The notes under the pieces: generated by a model
Database searches by the model: none
The model's input: the letters and a program-made list of their open reading frames with translations, nothing else
Told to the model about the DNA's origin: nothing
Program-made: the position numbers and the translations under genes
Source: Butyrivibrio sp.
GTDB lineage: Bacteria > Bacillota > Clostridia > Lachnospirales > Lachnospiraceae
NCBI GenBank assembly: GCA_022486625.1
Contig: JAKVKH010000009.1
Coordinates: forward strand, 28,244 to 92,243
Direction: 5' to 3'
DNA length: 64,000 bases
Shown: piece by piece, positions 35,816 to 45,054 of the stretch
Numbering within the stretch: position 1 is the first letter of the stretch
Layout: each line of letters opens with the position of its first letter

Positions 35816-36931
35816 TCATCTTGCTGCTATAACCGATACCAGGCAGAACGGCTTCTGATCGTTCTCATGCGTCTTTCGGATTCTGATCAGCACCGTGTGT
35901 TTTCCTTCCGGTCCGTGTTCCATAATGGTATCCAGCTGAAGCTTCTCTCCCCATGTCTCATCAAAGTTCGCATCCAGAAGATACGGATGTGCTTCGTCTC
36001 CGTCCAGAATCAGTTCTGCAACAGGAGCCGGAAGCGCAATGGTCTTCCTGTACTGTACAGCAATGGAGGATGCTTCCACTTCGAAATAAATGCTGTCTCC
36101 CTGATGAGAAGAAAGCCACCCGTTCTTAAAACAGTCCGTAATTCCGTTCTGCGGCTCCGGATCTGCAACAAATCCGGTCAGAATCGGCTGTGCATTCCGG
36201 TTTGAAAGTCTCTGGCAGTGCTCATAACCGTTTGCCGTAAGCGGCTGCGGATACGGCTTCTCTGCAGGTTCCTGACTGTCCAGATCATTAAGGATCTGTT
36301 CAAGGCCGCAGGTAATGACGGATGCGACCAGTTCGTGTCCGTCATCATTCGGATGAAGGTCGTCCGGTGTGATCTCCCGGTTCGGAATCCTGCCGGATAC
36401 CACTTCCGGATAGATCGTACTCTGCATACTGACGGAAGGAAGATCATAGTGCCTTCCGACTCTGCTGTGCATCACCTGTGCACTTGAACCGCTGTGGTAA
36501 AAGACATTGTGTACCAGCATCATGGCAGGATGATCCTTACTGCTATAGATTCTGCGCACCAGTCCCTCATAGGTCTCCATGAAATGTTCTGTGGGATCAT
36601 CATTGACAGAGAACTCGACAATGACGAAATCAGGATGGTATGCCAGAAGATCTGTATCCACCCTTGCACAGCCAAACTGTGAATCCGTTGCGCCGATACC
36701 GGCATTCAGATAGGTAAAATGTGCCTTCGGGAAGGTCTTCTGCCACCATTCATACACATGATACGCGTAGCACAGCTCAGGCTTTGTGGAAAGAGATCCC
36801 TGGGTAATGGAGCCGCCAAGGAAACCGATTGTCAGTTCTTCTCCGTTTAATGCTCTTCTCATCACCTGTCTGATTCTGCTTCTGTTACCGCGGTTTGAAA
36901 CCGCATTTTCATAACTGATTTTATATTTCAT
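35816..36931 (-). CDS. SGNH-family carbohydrate acetylesterase, CE17-like (371 aa)
   Basis: SGNH hydrolase: block I GGSIT with the nucleophile Ser (about 41), block II NAGIGATDSQ, block III FSVND, and the catalytic Asp/His in DDLHPNDDGH (about 195-204). A C-terminal beta-rich domain (about 240-371) follows. SGNH first, beta domain second is the order in the Roseburia CE17 mannan 2-O-acetylesterase; CE2 enzymes have the opposite order. No signal peptide, so it would remove acetyl groups from imported oligosaccharides in the cytoplasm before the phosphorylases act. The exact family assignment is inferred. Confidence 0.8.
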   Translation of the reverse strand: MKYKISYENAVSNRGNRSRIRQVMRRALNGEELTIGFLGGSITQGSLSTKPELCYAYHVYEWWQKTFPKAHFTYLNAGIGATDSQFGCARVDTDLLAYHPDFVIVEFSVNDDPTEHFMETYEGLVRRIYSSKDHPAMMLVHNVFYHSGSSAQVMHSRVGRHYDLPSVSMQSTIYPEVVSGRIPNREITPDDLHPNDDGHELVASVITCGLEQILNDLDSQEPAEKPYPQPLTANGYEHCQRLSNRNAQPILTGFVADPEPQNGITDCFKNGWLSSHQGDSIYFEVEASSIAVQYRKTIALPAPVAELILDGDEAHPYLLDANFDETWGEKLQLDTIMEHGPEGKHTVLIRIRKTHENDQKPFCLVSVIAAR

Positions 36932-36950
36932 TTTATGCTTTAACCTCGAA

Positions 36951-36995
36951 AGGCAGGCTGCTCCCTGTGATATGACCTATCACTGCCGCCTGCCT
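36951..36995 (-). promoter_or_regulatory. Intercistronic hairpin between GH130 and esterase genes
   Basis: AGGCAGGC...GCCTGCCT arms with an inner TGATA/TATCA stem. There is no T tract beyond three bases, so it is more likely an mRNA-stabilising or processing stem than a terminator. Confidence 0.4.
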
Positions 36996-37018
36996 CTGCT
37001 ATTTATTTTTATTTATGA

Positions 37019-38041
37019 TCAGCGGATACCGATTTCTGTATCTGTATCTCTTACTACGCTGTGTTCCTTGATATAGTCCACGATCTGATCCAGTGTGGTA
37101 AATGCCAGTCCGACATAGCTGTCTGCAGCGCCGTAATACAGTGCAATTCTGCCGGTTGCAGAATCATGAATTGTTGCACACGGGAAGCATACATTCGGCA
37201 CAAAGCCTTTTTCCTCATACCATTCTTCCGGTGTGAGCAGGAAGGTTTCGCAGCGGTATTTCACAACACTCGGATGATCAATGTCAAGAATTGCTCCGCC
37301 GATGGAATATACGAATCCGTTACAGGTACTGCTGACACCGTGGTAGAACAGGAGCCATCCTTCTGATGTCTCAATCGGAGCTGCACCGCCGCCGATCTTT
37401 ACGGATTCCCACCACTCACTGCTGTTACTCATCAGATGTCTGTGTCTGCCCCAGTATACGAGATCCGGGCTCTCTGACAGGAAGATATCACCAAACGGTG
37501 TATGACCGCTGTCTGAAGGTCTCGACAACATGACATAATTACCGCCGATCTTTCTCGGGAAGAGAACGGCATTTCTGTTATACGGGATAAAAGGATTCTC
37601 CAGTCTGACGAACTTTTTGAAATCCTTTGTCTTTGCAAGTCCGATGGATGCGCCATAGAAATCCTGACACCAGATGATATAATAGGTGTCCTCCACCTTT
37701 ACCAGGCGGGGATCATACGCATATCTGGGCATGAACGGCTTACCGTTTTCATCTTCAAATGCAATCTTTTCATGTTCAATATTCCAGTGGATGGCATCTT
37801 CACTTCTGCCAAGGTAGATGTACGGTATACCATTTGTCTGCTCACCGCGGAATACACCGATAAACTTCCCTTCATACGGCATTACGGCACTGTTGAAGAT
37901 TCTGGCAACACCGGGAATCGGATTTCTTCCTACAATCGGATTCTCTGAATATCTCCAGATCGGAGCACCTGAAAACTCCTTCTGAGGCTCCTGCCACGGC
38001 ATGTTTTTTACTTCAGGACTGATCATTTTATACTTACTCAT
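37019..38041 (-). CDS. GH130 beta-1,4-manno-oligosaccharide phosphorylase, subfamily 2 type (340 aa)
   Basis: Phosphorolyses beta-1,4-mannosides from the non-reducing end to give alpha-mannose-1-phosphate. The five-bladed GH130 fold is indicated by ARIFNSAVMPYEGKFIGVFR, YAYDPRLVKVEDTYYI (catalytic Asp near 110), WWESVKIGGGAAPI, and the C-terminal IALYYGAADSYVGLA. The compact length and IPGVARIFN start fit the oligosaccharide-acting subgroup, which complements the mannosyl-glucose enzyme encoded just upstream. GAGAGGG precedes the ATG. Confidence 0.88.
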   Translation of the reverse strand: MSKYKMISPEVKNMPWQEPQKEFSGAPIWRYSENPIVGRNPIPGVARIFNSAVMPYEGKFIGVFRGEQTNGIPYIYLGRSEDAIHWNIEHEKIAFEDENGKPFMPRYAYDPRLVKVEDTYYIIWCQDFYGASIGLAKTKDFKKFVRLENPFIPYNRNAVLFPRKIGGNYVMLSRPSDSGHTPFGDIFLSESPDLVYWGRHRHLMSNSSEWWESVKIGGGAAPIETSEGWLLFYHGVSSTCNGFVYSIGGAILDIDHPSVVKYRCETFLLTPEEWYEEKGFVPNVCFPCATIHDSATGRIALYYGAADSYVGLAFTTLDQIVDYIKEHSVVRDTDTEIGIR

Positions 38042-38084
38042 ATAGGTTTCCCTCTCAGTTTTTTATGCAGGTCTGCATGAATTT

Positions 38085-39266
38085 TTATCTGGCATTTGCA
38101 AGGAGTTCCAGATTGCGGTCAATCAGCTGACATCTCTGTGCAACACATTCTACGGAACGTCCCGGATCCTTCGGCGTATTAAAGATAAAGTCTGTCAGTT
38201 TGTCGACAGTTGTGGTTGCCACATGAAGGCGGGTATCGGAGGAAGCATAGTAAATGAAGACTTCCTTCTTCTCATTTACAATCGCACCGTTGGTAAATAC
38301 AACGTTGCTGACATCACCGACACGCTCTGCGCCTCTTGGACCGATAAACATTCCGGAAGGTTCAGCGATAACCTTCGTAGGATCTTTAAGATCAGTTGCA
38401 AAACAGTACAATACATAGCGAAGTCCAGCTGCGGTATTCCGTACCCCGTGTGCAATATGGAGCCAGCCTCTGTCCGTCTTGATCGGAACTGCGCCTGCGC
38501 CGTTCTTGGCTTCCGTAATCTGATGATATTTGCGAAGGCTTGTCATCTTCTCTTCATCAATCACTGCGTGCTCGATATCATCACACAGTCCGAAGCCGAT
38601 TCCGCTGCCGGATCCGGTCTCGATAAAGTCATCCATCGGTCTGGTATAAAAAGCATATTTTCCGTTTACAAATTCCGGATGAAGTACCACGTTACGCTGC
38701 TGCGGGGAACGGAGTGTCTTAAGGTTATCCAGTCTCTCCCAGTGCTTTAAATCCTTTGTGCGGACAATGCCGGCTGCTGCAACTGCTGCAGAGAGATCCG
38801 GATTCGATCTGTCCTTGCTCTCAGAACAGAACACGCCATAGATATAGCCGTCTTCATGTTTGGTCAGACGCATATCATATACGTTGGTTTCTTCCGGGCA
38901 GGTATCGTCCAGAAGGATCGGCTTATCCCAGAAACGGAAGCCGTCTACACCGTTATCGCTCTCTGCCACGCCGAAGAAGGACTTACGGTCGTTGCCTTCG
39001 ATTCTGGCCACCAGATAGTATTTTCCGTTTAATTCAATTGCCCCTGAATTGAATACACAGTTCACGCCAAGGCGTTCCATGAAATAGGGATTGGTCTCCT
39101 GATTCAGGTCAAAACGCCAGGTCAGCGGAATATGTTCTCTTGTCAGTACCGGATATTCATACCGGTCATAAACGCCATTATAAAAATCTGTCTTGTGATT
39201 TACTCTGCTTAAAAATGCTTCCTGCTCTCTGAGCATTTCATAATATTTCGGATGAATCTGACTCAT
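38085..39266 (-). CDS. 4-O-beta-mannosyl-glucose phosphorylase, GH130 subfamily 1 type (393 aa)
   Basis: Converts beta-1,4-mannosyl-glucose and phosphate to mannose-1-phosphate and glucose. [35 protein letters not shown] and NVYDMRL place it with the Bacteroides/Ruminococcus mannosyl-glucose phosphorylases; the catalytic Asp falls at 131, as in those enzymes. It directly uses the product of the epimerase encoded upstream. The start ATG at 39266 overlaps the epimerase stop (ATGATGA), with AGGAGG six bases ahead, so the two are translationally coupled. Confidence 0.92.
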   Translation of the reverse strand: MSQIHPKYYEMLREQEAFLSRVNHKTDFYNGVYDRYEYPVLTREHIPLTWRFDLNQETNPYFMERLGVNCVFNSGAIELNGKYYLVARIEGNDRKSFFGVAESDNGVDGFRFWDKPILLDDTCPEETNVYDMRLTKHEDGYIYGVFCSESKDRSNPDLSAAVAAAGIVRTKDLKHWERLDNLKTLRSPQQRNVVLHPEFVNGKYAFYTRPMDDFIETGSGSGIGFGLCDDIEHAVIDEEKMTSLRKYHQITEAKNGAGAVPIKTDRGWLHIAHGVRNTAAGLRYVLYCFATDLKDPTKVIAEPSGMFIGPRGAERVGDVSNVVFTNGAIVNEKKEVFIYYASSDTRLHVATTTVDKLTDFIFNTPKDPGRSVECVAQRCQLIDRNLELLANAR

Positions 39267-40447
39267 CATAAGCCTCCTCTTCTGATCAGTTCCATGCACA
39301 TTCTGCCATTATGATACGGACACTTCCATGGTTCTACGATCGGGCGCCCTTCAATCGGCGTTCCATCCGGGTTGACTTCCCAGAACCATTCGGAGCCTGT
39401 ACGGTGATCCATTACATGTTCCCTGATAAATTCCCATTCGGACAGGGCAGCGTCTCTGAACTGTGTCAGTTCCGGATGCTTCTGCCATACGTTATAGAAT
39501 CCGATTACGGTCTCTGCCTGTACCCACCATACACGGTTCTGATTGACTTTGCCCCGGTCATTTTCATTGGCAAGTGAATGTCCGTCGAATGCGGTCTTAT
39601 AGACCTCCTGCGCCAGGTTCATCGTAATCGGCGCCATCTTCTGTCTGTACTTCTCTTCTCCAAGCACATCCACCCCGCGGTCGATCAGCCAGCTGGTCTC
39701 AATATCATGTCCATAGGAATGAAGATCCAGAATGGATCTGTAATTCCGGTCAAAAAATACTTCCTGTCTGTGCAACTGCGGATTATAGATCTTATCTGCA
39801 AAGGTATCCAGAATCCATTCCAGCTTTTTGCCGACTTCCGGATCATGGGATACGCGGTACAGTTCCGTATATGCTTCAAAAACATGCAGCAGCGTGTTCA
39901 TGGTCTTATCCGCCATGACACCATTCTCTGAAAGTTTCTCATTGGACTCCGGTTTAAAGTCCACGGTAAAGGCTTCCAGATATCCGATTTCATCTCTGCA
40001 CCTGTCTTCGATCAGGTGAAAAATATCAAATGCCAGATCCAGTGCTTCCTGATCGCCTGATGCTTCGTAATAGGAAGACAACGCATAAATACAGAAAGCC
40101 TGGTTATAGGTATGTTTTGTTTTATCTGAGGGAGTTCCGTCATAATTCAGTGACCAGAAAATGCCACCGCTTTGATGGTCAATACAACGGTCTTTTAAGA
40201 ATGTATACGCATGCTCCGCCTCTGATAAGAGTACGGGATCCTTTAAAAGCGTATATGCATTTGCAAAAAACCAGGTAATTCTGCTGTTCAGGATACATCC
40301 TTTCTCTGCCTTGCGGTCAAGCGCAAGATCATAGGAAAGGGAACCATAATATCCGCCGAATTCATCGTCCCGAAGTCTTCTCCAGAACGGAATCAGCGTT
40401 CCGGTCAGGTGATCTTTCATCTCCTGACACATCTGCTCTTTATTCAT
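39266..40447 (-). CDS. Cellobiose/mannobiose 2-epimerase, AGE family (393 aa)
   Basis: Epimerises the reducing-end sugar of beta-1,4-mannobiose to give mannosyl-glucose. The alpha/alpha barrel shows [15 protein letters not shown] (sugar-binding Arg), HTYNQAF, the catalytic [13 protein letters not shown] (His243, His247), VWWVQAE and the C-terminal YHNGR. The length is that of characterised Ruminococcus and Bacteroides epimerases. AGGAGG precedes the ATG at 40447. It opens the enzyme half of the operon, after the four-hairpin element. Confidence 0.9.
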   Translation of the reverse strand: MNKEQMCQEMKDHLTGTLIPFWRRLRDDEFGGYYGSLSYDLALDRKAEKGCILNSRITWFFANAYTLLKDPVLLSEAEHAYTFLKDRCIDHQSGGIFWSLNYDGTPSDKTKHTYNQAFCIYALSSYYEASGDQEALDLAFDIFHLIEDRCRDEIGYLEAFTVDFKPESNEKLSENGVMADKTMNTLLHVFEAYTELYRVSHDPEVGKKLEWILDTFADKIYNPQLHRQEVFFDRNYRSILDLHSYGHDIETSWLIDRGVDVLGEEKYRQKMAPITMNLAQEVYKTAFDGHSLANENDRGKVNQNRVWWVQAETVIGFYNVWQKHPELTQFRDAALSEWEFIREHVMDHRTGSEWFWEVNPDGTPIEGRPIVEPWKCPYHNGRMCMELIRRGGL

Positions 40448-40470
40448 TGCCGCCTCCTTTTTTAACAAAG

Positions 40471-40591
40471 CCCGCTTCGCGGGTTCTGTAATTCAGACTG
40501 CTTCGCACCCATACAGAGGTTGCGAAGTACCCCCATACAGAGGCTGCTTTGCAGCCTCTTATCGAATGCATATGGAACATATGCATTCGAT
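40471..40591 (-). repeat. Cluster of four hairpins with a direct repeat between transporter and enzyme genes
   Basis: Within 121 bases: CCCGC-ttc-GCGGG (40471-40483), CTTCGCA/TGCGAAG (40501-40527), AGAGGCTGC-ttt-GCAGCCTCT (40539-40559) and a perfect 14-bp palindrome ATCGAATGCATATG-gaa-CATATGCATTCGAT (40561-40591) that overlaps the permease stop codon. CCCATACAGAGG occurs twice (40508-40519, 40532-40543), 24 bases apart. The set looks like a small dispersed intergenic repeat or an mRNA processing site. The last hairpin before the epimerase is followed by CTTTGTT and may act as a partial terminator. Confidence 0.75.
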
Positions 40592-41469
40592 TAACCTTTC
40601 ACCGCTCCCTGTGTCATGCCGCTGTAAATCTGCTTCTGGCACAGAAGAAATACGATCAGGGCAGGAAGGAAAGAAATAATTACACCGGCACAGATCAGAT
40701 TGTACTGACTTCCCATCGGGCCTACGAATGTATAAAGAGAGGTTGCAATTGTATGCAGGTTTTTATCCTGAAGATACAGGTTGGCACAGTAGTATTCGTT
40801 GTAGACGCCAACGCCCTTTAAAATACATGCCGTAACCACTGCCGGCTTTAACAGCGGCAGCAGAATTTTCCAGTAAATCTGCCAGTAGTTTGCACCATCT
40901 ATGATAGCAGATTCATCGAGCGATGTGGAGATATTTTCCATAAACTGAATGAAAATATAAATCGAAATAACGTCAGTTCCGCAGCTCATAATGATATATC
41001 CGTACAGATGATTTACAAAATGGAAAGAAGACATGATCTTGTAAACAGTTACCTGCATGGCAACGCTGGGGAGAAGAGATGCCAGAAGGTACATATTACG
41101 GATGATCTGATTGCCTGGGAACTTGAATCTGGTCAGTACATATGCCAGCTGCGTACCGACAATAACAGATACAACCAACACGCAGATCATGACGATAAAG
41201 GAATTCAGAAATGCGCGTCCCATATTGGCTGTTGTAAATGCTTTTGCAAAATTACTGAAATTCAGCCAGTTCTGCGGAAGCGCCATAACGCTTGTGCTCT
41301 TATACTCATCTGCATTTTTAAATGCAGTAACCACGCATGAAAATACCGGAACTATTGCCCAGAACCCAAAGAACAGAAGGGATGCATATTCAATCACAAT
41401 CCATGCGATTCCGCCAGGTGTATATTTTTTATGAGGTTTTTTGATTTTTGTCTGGTCCATTGTACTCAT
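40591..41469 (-). CDS. Manno-oligosaccharide ABC permease, MalG-like (292 aa)
   Basis: CUT1 inner-membrane permease with six membrane segments and the EAA loop DESAIIDGANYWQIYWKILLP, which contacts the ATPase. The MalG-type ending (QKQIYSGMTQGAVKG) is present. The start ATG overlaps the stop of the preceding permease gene (TGATG), so the two are coupled. No ATPase gene is in the operon; a shared MsmX/MsmK-type ATPase is inferred. Confidence 0.9.
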   Translation of the reverse strand: MSTMDQTKIKKPHKKYTPGGIAWIVIEYASLLFFGFWAIVPVFSCVVTAFKNADEYKSTSVMALPQNWLNFSNFAKAFTTANMGRAFLNSFIVMICVLVVSVIVGTQLAYVLTRFKFPGNQIIRNMYLLASLLPSVAMQVTVYKIMSSFHFVNHLYGYIIMSCGTDVISIYIFIQFMENISTSLDESAIIDGANYWQIYWKILLPLLKPAVVTACILKGVGVYNEYYCANLYLQDKNLHTIATSLYTFVGPMGSQYNLICAGVIISFLPALIVFLLCQKQIYSGMTQGAVKG

Positions 41470-42503
41470 CAGGCCTGTACTCCTTTCTGCTTCTGTGCTT
41501 TTGCTGCTGCTTTTTCTGCCTTCAGCCTTGCCTTTTTAGCTTTATAGGACTCATCCTCTGACTCAGCATCACGGAAGACATATTTAAAGAAAAGCTTCTG
41601 CAGAAGTGTACATGCGAAAATAATTACCAGCAGAACAACCGCCATTGCACAGGCAAGACCCACCTTCTGACTCGTATGCGCAATCTGGTTCATGATAACA
41701 AAATATGTTCCTGTCCCGTTTGCACCATTTGTAATAACATATGGCTGCTCAAATGCACTTAAGGAACCGGTAATGGACAGGATAATGTTAAGTGTAACAA
41801 TTGTCTTGATACTCGGCAGAATGATTGCCTTGAAAATCTGCCATTTATTTGCACCGTCCAGCTCTGCTGCTTCATACAGCTCTGCATCTACAGACATGAT
41901 CGCGCCGATGAACAGAACCATGTTCTGTCCGAAATAGCGCCATACGCTGGTAGCAACAAGTGACCAGTTATTGACTGCCTGGTCCTTAAGCCAGTACGGA
42001 AGGTTTTCAGGGTTAAAGCCACACCAGGCAAGAATCGTATCAAATACAAATCCTCTGGTGTAGAAAAACTTGAAAATAAAGCCGATTGCAATACCATTAA
42101 TCAGGAAAGGGAAAAACATAAGTCCTTTAAAGAAATTACCGCCCTTGACCTTAAAGCTTAAGATCGTGGCCATATAAAGTGCCAGTACCAGCTGAATCAG
42201 AGCTCCAACCATGTAATAAAGTGAAAGCTTCAATGCGCCGAAGCAATCATCTCTTCTGAATACATCAATATAATTCTGCCATCCAACAAACTTTCTCTTA
42301 TCAATCGGTGTCGCATACTTCATTTTATAAAAGCTGAACTTCACCATTTCACCAAACGGAAAATAAGTAAATACAATAAGCAAAGTCAGAGGAATGATCA
42401 TGAAGGCAACAATAATCAGAAGCTGCTGCCCCTGTCTGCTCCTGATCCATCTTCCAAAACCTGATCTGCTGCGTTTGCCTTCCTGTTCCATCGTTCCTGT
42501 CAT
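41469..42503 (-). CDS. Manno-oligosaccharide ABC permease, MalF-like (344 aa)
   Basis: First permease of the pair, six to seven membrane segments, EAA loop YEAAELDGANKWQIFKAIILP. Start at the ATG at 42503 with GGAGGT ahead; ten extra codons upstream are in frame but not needed. The protein ends in an unusual cytoplasmic tail of about 30 residues rich in Lys and Ala (KAKKARLKAEKAAAKAQKQ), not part of the MalF core. Confidence 0.9.
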   Translation of the reverse strand: MTGTMEQEGKRSRSGFGRWIRSRQGQQLLIIVAFMIIPLTLLIVFTYFPFGEMVKFSFYKMKYATPIDKRKFVGWQNYIDVFRRDDCFGALKLSLYYMVGALIQLVLALYMATILSFKVKGGNFFKGLMFFPFLINGIAIGFIFKFFYTRGFVFDTILAWCGFNPENLPYWLKDQAVNNWSLVATSVWRYFGQNMVLFIGAIMSVDAELYEAAELDGANKWQIFKAIILPSIKTIVTLNIILSITGSLSAFEQPYVITNGANGTGTYFVIMNQIAHTSQKVGLACAMAVVLLVIIFACTLLQKLFFKYVFRDAESEDESYKAKKARLKAEKAAAKAQKQKGVQA

Positions 42504-42586
42504 TTTCAAACCTCCAGTTCTGATTTTTTTCATAAATCAGGCCGGGGAGCACATCCCCGGCCCACCATGAAAATTACAGATTTTTA

Positions 42587-44047
42587 TCAGTAATCAACAG
42601 AGATGCCGTTTGTCTGCTGTGCATCATCCCATGCCTTGTTCCATTCGCCCATGATATCATCAAAGGACTCATCGCCGTTTGCAGCATGCTCAATGATCTT
42701 CTGGATCTTGTCATTGCCGCCTGCGTTGATGTTCAGTTCAGACTCGGAATTCATCTCGTTGAGATAATCTTCTTCGCCTTCCTTTGCAGGTTCATCTTCA
42801 AGGAATGTTACACCGTCAAATGCAAGCTTTGTCTTTGTGTCGCCGGCTTTAACCGGAAGACCGTCTTCGTTATAGGAGAATCCGGACTCTTCTGTCATCC
42901 ACTTTACGAATACCATTGCTGCAGCCTTTTCATCATCAGTTGCATTTACATTGATACCGTAAGAATAATCAGCGCCTGCAGCAGCATACTGCTTGCCGTC
43001 AACAGTGATCGGGAAAGGCATGTAAGCGATGTCGGAGCCGTTCTTGCCGGCAGCTTCCATCTGCGGATATGCCCATGAACCCAGAACCATACAACCGATC
43101 TTGCCTTCGTTGAGCATGCTCTTGGAGCCTTCCCAGTCAGTTGTGGTATAGTCATCTTCGACCAGTTTCTTGTTTACTGCATCATAGAGAATCTTGTATA
43201 CAGCATATGCATGTGTATCATCCTTGTAGTTCTGGAACGGATCCTTTGTATGAACCAGTTTCTGATTCATATAAGTGTTGTCTCCTATTGCATTGCTTCC
43301 GATATAAGCGTCCCATGCGCCCATTGTCCAGCCTGCTGCATAGTTTGTGTACATCGGGATCGCATCTGTCTTGTCCTTGATGGCCTGAAGATCTGCAATG
43401 AAATCTTCCGGTGTCTTGGGAAGTGCTGTGATGCCGGCATCTGAAAATACCTTCTTGTTATAAACGATACCCTGTGTGGTCGCCGTGGACGGAACCCCAT
43501 AAACCTGTCCGTCATAAGCCTGTGCATTTGCGTAATTGATCTGTGTCTTCATGGTATCAAGATCACCATAGGACATGAAATAGGAACTCAGATCTGACTT
43601 GTCAACTGCCGGAATCATCATGATGGTCTCATAGTCGCCGGACTGCAGATGTGTCAGTGCATCATCAGCATAGTTGGTATCTGTTGTAATCTTAACTGTG
43701 ATGTTCGGATATTCCTTATTGAAATCAGCAAGATATGACTTCCAGTTCTTTCCGCCGTAATCATCGCTGTCCATATCTGTTCTGTGATTGAACATTGTGA
43801 TGGTAGCCTTCAGATCTGTGTAATCCTGTCCCAGTTTAAGATTAGCATAGCTGAGTCCGTCAGAGCTTCCGGCAGATGCTGCTTCAGATGATGCCTCTGA
43901 TGCATCTGATGATGCAGCCTGTGCTGTCGTATCAGAAGATGCCCCTGTTGAAGATCCCTCTGTAGATGATGCGGATGAACCGCATGCGGTTACGCCGACT
44001 GTCATCATTGCAGATAAGACAATCGCAAGTACTCTTTTCTTTTTCAT
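42587..44047 (-). CDS. Manno-oligosaccharide-binding lipoprotein (486 aa)
   Basis: Family 1 solute-binding protein with lipoprotein signal (MKKKRVLAIVLSAMMTVG, VTACGSS), a Ser/Ala/Glu-rich linker of about 40 residues, then the binding domain (MFNHRTDMDSDDYGGKNW, VYGVPSTATTQGIVYNK). It is the first gene of the mannan operon, so it captures the oligosaccharides outside. The ligand is inferred from the GH130 and epimerase genes downstream; similar proteins in Roseburia bind manno-oligosaccharides. AGGAGG precedes the ATG. Confidence 0.88.
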   Translation of the reverse strand: MKKKRVLAIVLSAMMTVGVTACGSSASSTEGSSTGASSDTTAQAASSDASEASSEAASAGSSDGLSYANLKLGQDYTDLKATITMFNHRTDMDSDDYGGKNWKSYLADFNKEYPNITVKITTDTNYADDALTHLQSGDYETIMMIPAVDKSDLSSYFMSYGDLDTMKTQINYANAQAYDGQVYGVPSTATTQGIVYNKKVFSDAGITALPKTPEDFIADLQAIKDKTDAIPMYTNYAAGWTMGAWDAYIGSNAIGDNTYMNQKLVHTKDPFQNYKDDTHAYAVYKILYDAVNKKLVEDDYTTTDWEGSKSMLNEGKIGCMVLGSWAYPQMEAAGKNGSDIAYMPFPITVDGKQYAAAGADYSYGINVNATDDEKAAAMVFVKWMTEESGFSYNEDGLPVKAGDTKTKLAFDGVTFLEDEPAKEGEEDYLNEMNSESELNINAGGNDKIQKIIEHAANGDESFDDIMGEWNKAWDDAQQTNGISVDY

Positions 44048-44083
44048 TGTTACCCTCCTGTAATTTACTAATTTACTTAGTAT

Positions 44084-44102
44084 TTACTCACGTATGAGTT
44101 AA
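44084..44102. promoter_or_regulatory. Candidate operator of the mannan operon
   Basis: TTACTCACGTATGAGTTAA contains the dyad ACTCA-cgta-TGAGT. It lies directly downstream of the -10 box, covering the expected start point, so it is placed for repression. It differs from the GH127 operator, so another regulator, possibly the LacI protein at 51761, is likely. Confidence 0.5.
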
Positions 44103-44106
44103 TTTA

Positions 44107-44134
44107 AGTATATTTATTTTAGCTTAACAGTCAA
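44107..44134 (-). promoter_or_regulatory. Promoter of the mannan operon
   Basis: TTGACT (44129-44134) and TATACT (44107-44112) on the minus strand with a 16-bp spacer, about 55 bases before the binding-protein start. Confidence 0.65.
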
Positions 44135-44221
44135 TAATATTTAGCTATTTAGTCTCTGTTTAATGGCATTTTGGTCTATTTTTACAGAATTTCAGTCCCG
44201 TTTTTGTCAATTAATCACTTT

Positions 44222-44260
44222 AAAAAAACAGGTAAACCAGTTTCTCACTGTTTTGCCTGT
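44222..44260 (-). terminator. Terminator of the GH127/transporter operon
   Basis: On the minus strand ACAGG-cAAAACAGT pairs with ACTGGTTTa-CCTGT, followed by TTTTTTT. It lies after the DUF624 gene and before the mannan promoter. Confidence 0.7.
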
Positions 44261-44342
44261 TTTCTGCCTGTCGGTTTGTTTTTTAAGTAAGGTAATATTT
44301 TTTCATTATTAAATTCACATTTTACTACATAAAATTTAATAA

Positions 44343-45044
44343 TTAATCTGTATTTTTACTCTCTGCGTGTTTCTCAAGTACCGATCTTAGCGTAATGCAC
44401 AGGATCAGATGATAAACTGCGCATCCAATAAGTGCCATACAGATTCCACTGACCGGTATCAAAAGAGATGTAAATACTGCAAAGGCTATGGTCACAAGAA
44501 GCACAACACCTGACTGTTTCCAGTGATACAGGCTCAGCCACACTGCACTTTTTAATGCAGCAGATCCCTTCATGTCAAACAAGGATAATATGGCAAAGCC
44601 ATAGCTTCCCGCAAGGACTGCCACTATACCACAGATAAGTGCTGCAAACCGAAAGTATCCTGCTGCCTGTTCCGGCATCTGTGCGGCAAAGCTCAGAAGA
44701 TAATAAGCGTAAAACAGTAAAGCGCCAGAAACAGCTCCAACGGGCAGGCTTTTCACAAGCTCTGCACGCAGCTCTGTAAAATAATCCGACAGACCATAAC
44801 CGTAGCCTTTTCGTATCATTTTAAACAGTACATGGTCAAGTGCGCAAACTGCTGCGGGAATCGTGATGACAGGAAGACAGCTCAGCACGAAGACCAGATT
44901 TAAAATGATCAGTCTGCCGGTTTCATTCACCAGCAGATACAGCAATTTACGGATTCCCTTTTCCGGGACTGCTCTTTCCTTCGTTTCATGCAGATCATAC
45001 TGCCTGCCCAGAATTCCCCGATGCTTCACTTTTCTCCCCCTCAT
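44343..45044 (-). CDS. DUF624/YesL-family membrane protein (233 aa)
   Basis: Small membrane protein with five to six hydrophobic segments. The family is recognised by NETGRLIILNLVFVLSCLPVITIPAAVCAL and the following YGYGLSDYFTEL. YesL-type proteins regularly accompany CUT1 sugar importers of the YtcP/LplC type, but their role is not established. It starts 10 bases after the second permease with a weak ribosome site (GAAGAAAA), and is the last gene of the operon. Confidence 0.85.
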   Translation of the reverse strand: MRGRKVKHRGILGRQYDLHETKERAVPEKGIRKLLYLLVNETGRLIILNLVFVLSCLPVITIPAAVCALDHVLFKMIRKGYGYGLSDYFTELRAELVKSLPVGAVSGALLFYAYYLLSFAAQMPEQAAGYFRFAALICGIVAVLAGSYGFAILSLFDMKGSAALKSAVWLSLYHWKQSGVVLLVTIAFAVFTSLLIPVSGICMALIGCAVYHLILCITLRSVLEKHAESKNTD

Positions 45045-45054
45045 GCTTTTTTCT

